Below are positions 61,158 to 64,000 of a DNA stretch of 64,000 bases, in pieces. The stretch is from Candidatus Lernaella stagnicola (GTDB lineage: Bacteria; Lernaellota; Lernaellaia; Lernaellales; Lernaellaceae). The stretch spans positions 248,001 to 312,000 of the forward strand of contig JAVCCK010000038.1 of NCBI GenBank assembly GCA_030765525.1, written 5' to 3'. The notes beneath the pieces were generated by a model. The model was given only the letters and a program-made list of their open reading frames with translations, did not search any database and was not told the origin of the DNA. The position numbers were made by a program, and so were the translations under genes. Position 1 is the first letter of the stretch, and every line of letters begins with the position of its first letter.

Positions 61158-62333
61158 GTGATTCCGAACTACTACGAGTTTCATTGCCCGGTGAAAATCC
61201 TCAGCGGGCACCAGGCGTTGCAGAATCTTCCCTACGAAATGGGCCTGCTGGGCGTGAAAAAAGCCCTGCTGATCACCGACAAGGGCGTCGTAGGAGCCGG
61301 GCTCCTGAAAAAAGTGCGCGCGGCCATCGAAGGTTCGCAAGTGAAAATCGGGGCCGTGTTCGACGAAACCCCGATCGACTCGGACCACCACGTCGTCAAT
61401 AAAGTCGCCGGTATTTACCGCGACAAGGGCTGCGACTGCATCATCGCCCTGGGCGGCGGCAGCGCCATCGACACGGCCAAGGGCGTCAACATCGTGATCA
61501 GCACCGATACCGACGACCTCATGAAATTCCAGGGCATGGATCGCATTGAAGCCCAAATGCGCCCCTTCATCGTGATTCCCACCACCGCGGGCACCGGCTC
61601 GGAAGTGACCCAGGCGGCGGTTATCAAAGATACGGACATCAATATCAAGCGCGCCTTCATTTCCGATAAGCTGTACCCTCACCTGGCGCTGCTCGATCCG
61701 GAAATGACCCTCACGATGCCCGCGCGCATCACCGCCGCCACCGGCATGGACGCGCTGACGCATTCGGTTGAAGCCTTTGCCGACTTACAGAAAAACCCCA
61801 TGTCCGACGCCTTCGCCACGGCCTCGGTCCAACTCGTTTTTCAGTACCTGACCACGGCCATCACCAAACCGGACGACAAAAGCGCTCGCCTCGCCATGGC
61901 CAACGCGGCCTTGATGGGCGGCATTTCGTTCTCCAATGCCATGGTCGGCATCGTGCACTCCATCGCCCACGCTACCGGAGCGGTGGCCCACGTTCCGCAC
62001 GGCGTGGCCAATTCCATTCTTCTGCCGTGGGGCATGGAGTACAACTTGGCCAAGTCGGCGGGAAATTACGCCGAGTTGCTGCACTATATGGGAGTGAAAG
62101 ACGCTCCGACACGCAAGCGCGACCGCGCCAAAGCCGCCGTGCAAGCCGTGCGCGACTTGCAGGCCAAGTTGCACAAGCTTTGCGGCCTGCCCACGACCCT
62201 GAGCGACGCGGGCGTCACCCAAGAGCAGTTGCCGCAAATCGCCCACGTGGCGGTCAACGACGGCTCGCTGATTCACAACCCCGTCGAGGCCGATGAAAAA
62301 GACCTGTTGAAGGTTCTGAAAAAAGCATTCTAG
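61158..62333 (+). CDS. Iron-containing alcohol dehydrogenase
   Basis: The start is GTG at 61158 after AAGGAGAGC. The 391-residue enzyme belongs to the group III (Fe-ADH) family: IIALGGGSAIDTAKGVNIVI (NAD site), IPTTAGTGSEVTQAAVI, GMDALTHSVEAF with a metal His, and GIVHSIAHATGAVAHVPHGV supplying further metal His residues. It oxidises an alcohol or reduces an aldehyde with NAD(P); the substrate is not clear. The link to the adjacent SCP2-like protein suggests a lipid or fatty alcohol, which is inference. Confidence 0.93.
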   Translation: MIPNYYEFHCPVKILSGHQALQNLPYEMGLLGVKKALLITDKGVVGAGLLKKVRAAIEGSQVKIGAVFDETPIDSDHHVVNKVAGIYRDKGCDCIIALGGGSAIDTAKGVNIVISTDTDDLMKFQGMDRIEAQMRPFIVIPTTAGTGSEVTQAAVIKDTDINIKRAFISDKLYPHLALLDPEMTLTMPARITAATGMDALTHSVEAFADLQKNPMSDAFATASVQLVFQYLTTAITKPDDKSARLAMANAALMGGISFSNAMVGIVHSIAHATGAVAHVPHGVANSILLPWGMEYNLAKSAGNYAELLHYMGVKDAPTRKRDRAKAAVQAVRDLQAKLHKLCGLPTTLSDAGVTQEQLPQIAHVAVNDGSLIHNPVEADEKDLLKVLKKAF

Positions 62334-62364
62334 GCAAACCAAATGGCCGGCCCGGCGACCCAAC

Positions 62365-62508
62365 GTGCCGGTTCAAAGCGGAAATTGGGGAGAAGGTGAG
62401 ATCGTCGGTGCCGACATCGTCGAGGCCTGCAGCGGCCGCGTCGTTTGCGTGACTGTCGTGCCCGGCCGCTCCACGACCAACCTGGTCAACAAAATGCGGG
62501 AAGGTTAA
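62365..62508 (+). pseudogene. C-terminal fragment of a nucleotidyltransferase (RfaE2-like)
   Basis: In this frame, opening at a GTG at 62365, a 47-residue stretch reads GEGEIVGADIVEACSGRVVC, then VTVVPGRSTTNLVNKMREG, ending in TAA directly before the next ATG. GADIV and GRSTTNL resemble the last strands of cytidylyl/adenylyltransferases such as the heptose-1-phosphate adenylyltransferase RfaE2. No N-terminal HxGH domain is present upstream, so it is either a gene remnant or a small translated leader that couples to the lipoprotein. Confidence 0.45.
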
Positions 62509-63897
62509 ATGAAAAATCTACGGTTGTTATTGCTTGCCCTACTCGCCCTCGTTTTGGCGTTTTCGTTTCTGGCCTGCGCGACCGACGACGATTCGGGCGA
62601 TGATGACGACGACAACGATGATTCCATCGACGACGACGACGACGATGACGATGACGATGACGACAACAATGACGATAACGACGACGATGACAACGACGAT
62701 GCGGTCTTCCCGGAGTTGGACCCGACCCGATGCGAGCTTGACGAACCGCCCGATTTTGCCGGCTTCGAACCCACCTATGAGCTTTTTTCCAGTGGGCAAC
62801 CGGTACAAGACAAAAACTTCTACCTGCTGACCGTGTTTCAGGCCGCGCCGGAGATCGCCACCGCTCTGGCCGACGACCCCGCCATTGCCGCGATCTCGAC
62901 CGAACGCGACGGTGAGTTGCGCGCGGCGGCGGCAGCCTGCGGGCCGGACTCCAACTGTTACGCCGATGCCGTGCTTTGGTCGACGCCGGCGACCGAGGCG
63001 ATGGCCGACGAGCTGGTTCGACTTTTCACGACGCCAAGCAGGGACGACATCCTGGTCGACGCACACCTGCGGCCCTCGGGCATGTTCCAATACTACGCCG
63101 CCGAGACCGACGCCCAATTGATGGCCTCGGCGTGGCTGGACGCGACGCAATGGCTGAACGCTGTTTTCAATTCGTATGCCCGCAGTTTGGACCCGGCCGT
63201 CTTGGACGACTTGGTCAACGATCTGTGCGACGAGCACCCGGATCCTTTCTCGTTTTTCGAACCGCTGCTGGAAATCGGGATCGGCGCGATGTTGGAACTC
63301 GATCGCGACGAGGCGGGTCGCTACGAACCACTTATCGAGGGCGAAAACCAGGCCGCCGCCGAGCGGATACCGTCGATCGTCTGGGAGGCCTATCGCTTCC
63401 CGGTGATGCTGGTGCCGGGGCAAGGGCCCGAAATAGGCGACGTGCCGTTTTCACCCATCGGGCGCTGGCGGTGCGACAAGGCGGTCGAACGTTACTTGGC
63501 GGGTTTGACGCCCTTGATCCTTTTTTCAGGCGGCCACGTGCATCCCGACCAGACGCCCTATTCCGAAGCCGTGCAGATGAAGGCGTATGTCATGGAGACC
63601 TATGGCGTGCCCGAGGATGCGATCCTGATCGACCCCCATGCGCGGCACACGACCACCAATCTGCGCAACCTGGCCCGGACGATTCTTCGCTATGGCATTC
63701 CCGCCGATCGACCGGCGTTGATTACCACCGACTTCGCTCAAGCGATTTACATCACGTTCATGTTGAATGACCGCTGCCTGGACGAGTTGGGCTACCTGCC
63801 CTACCGCATCGTCCGGCGACTGTCACCAACGGATTCCTGCTACCTGCCGAATCCGACGTCGTTGTACGCCGACGCAAGCGACCCGCTGGACCCCTGA
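62509..63897 (+). CDS. Poly-Asp lipoprotein with DUF218 (ElyC/SanA/YdcF-like) domain
   Basis: The ATG at 62509 follows GGAAGGTTAA and encodes 462 residues. Lipobox SFLAC (Cys23), then ATDDDSG and a roughly 40-residue Asp/Asn tract to about residue 65. Residues 70-295 are helical without a known domain. From about 298 the sequence (PVMLVPGQGPEIG, LILFSGGHVHPDQTPYSEAV, ILIDPHARHTTTNLRNLART) is typical of DUF218, a family of ElyC/SanA/YdcF proteins linked to envelope polysaccharide and lipid-carrier metabolism. The catalytic function of DUF218 is not established. Confidence 0.8.
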   Translation: MKNLRLLLLALLALVLAFSFLACATDDDSGDDDDDNDDSIDDDDDDDDDDDDNNDDNDDDDNDDAVFPELDPTRCELDEPPDFAGFEPTYELFSSGQPVQDKNFYLLTVFQAAPEIATALADDPAIAAISTERDGELRAAAAACGPDSNCYADAVLWSTPATEAMADELVRLFTTPSRDDILVDAHLRPSGMFQYYAAETDAQLMASAWLDATQWLNAVFNSYARSLDPAVLDDLVNDLCDEHPDPFSFFEPLLEIGIGAMLELDRDEAGRYEPLIEGENQAAAERIPSIVWEAYRFPVMLVPGQGPEIGDVPFSPIGRWRCDKAVERYLAGLTPLILFSGGHVHPDQTPYSEAVQMKAYVMETYGVPEDAILIDPHARHTTTNLRNLARTILRYGIPADRPALITTDFAQAIYITFMLNDRCLDELGYLPYRIVRRLSPTDSCYLPNPTSLYADASDPLDP

Positions 63898-64000
63898 CGA
63901 CGCCGCGGCCAACACTGCGACCCTCGACGAATGGGGCTCCTATTAAAGATCCAGACCGGCCGTTGTTGTATCCTTTCGTCGGTTCTATTCCAGATTGCCC
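63898..64000. other. Region after the last gene
   Basis: The final 103 bases hold no complete gene or recognisable element. They could be an intergenic region or the upstream part of a gene beyond the window. Confidence 0.4.

Overview
The window is a high-GC chromosomal segment of a Gram-negative bacterium. It holds outer-membrane barrels with signal peptides, many lipoproteins with clear lipoboxes, RseP, SurA-type foldases and PilT. The gene mix and the habit of following the lipobox cysteine with long Asp runs recall uncultured deltaproteobacterial or Myxococcota-like lineages and neighbouring phyla. That placement is an inference from style, not from a phylogeny. I see no rRNA, tRNA, CRISPR array, insertion sequence or prophage.

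Layout. Bases 1-17248 are one co-directional minus-strand block that reads like a single very long envelope-lipid operon: an unknown protein, pyrH, frr, uppS, cdsA, dxr, rseP, tsaB, a YdcH-like protein, psd, pssA, asd, an SGNH hydrolase and a GT-C glycosyltransferase. It ends in a three-gene set: Cys-rich TPR lipoprotein, ceramidase-family hydrolase, outer-membrane barrel. Then comes a minus-strand exported TPR-like protein (17484-19349). A plus-strand region follows (19479-30794) with dksA, an M50 peptidase, a SRPBCC protein and a tightly overlapped run: TPR protein, lone peptide-binding lipoprotein, metallophosphoesterase, small lipoprotein, XrtA-type polysaccharide deacetylase and a membrane alkaline-phosphatase-superfamily enzyme. 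Next are a small poly-Asp lipoprotein with its own terminator, an enoyl-CoA hydratase, an AMP-forming ligase, a U32 pair and a UvrD-like helicase.

At 38404-42836 the three-gene set recurs as paralogues in a different order (barrel, lipoprotein, ceramidase-like). The two lipoproteins each carry 14 non-lipobox cysteines, with near-identical spacing over the last eight, and a similar Asp/Asn-rich loop. The two barrels share a block around FTPG[T/S]S. This recurring barrel/Cys-rich lipoprotein/ceramidase-like module is the best candidate in the window for an undescribed system. A plausible but untested role is handling lipids or amides at the outer membrane.

The right part holds a TPR protein and PP-loop ATPase (minus), an exported TldD-like metalloprotease, a methyltransferase, then recA, pilT, a UbiA/DPPR-synthase-like prenyltransferase, mfd, three consecutive parvulin/SurA foldases, a VOC protein, an S41 peptidase lipoprotein interrupted by an in-frame TAG, an SCP2-like protein, an iron-containing alcohol dehydrogenase, a small nucleotidyltransferase remnant and a poly-Asp DUF218/ElyC-like lipoprotein.

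All residue counts, motif positions and promoter or hairpin calls were read by eye. No database search or structure prediction was run.
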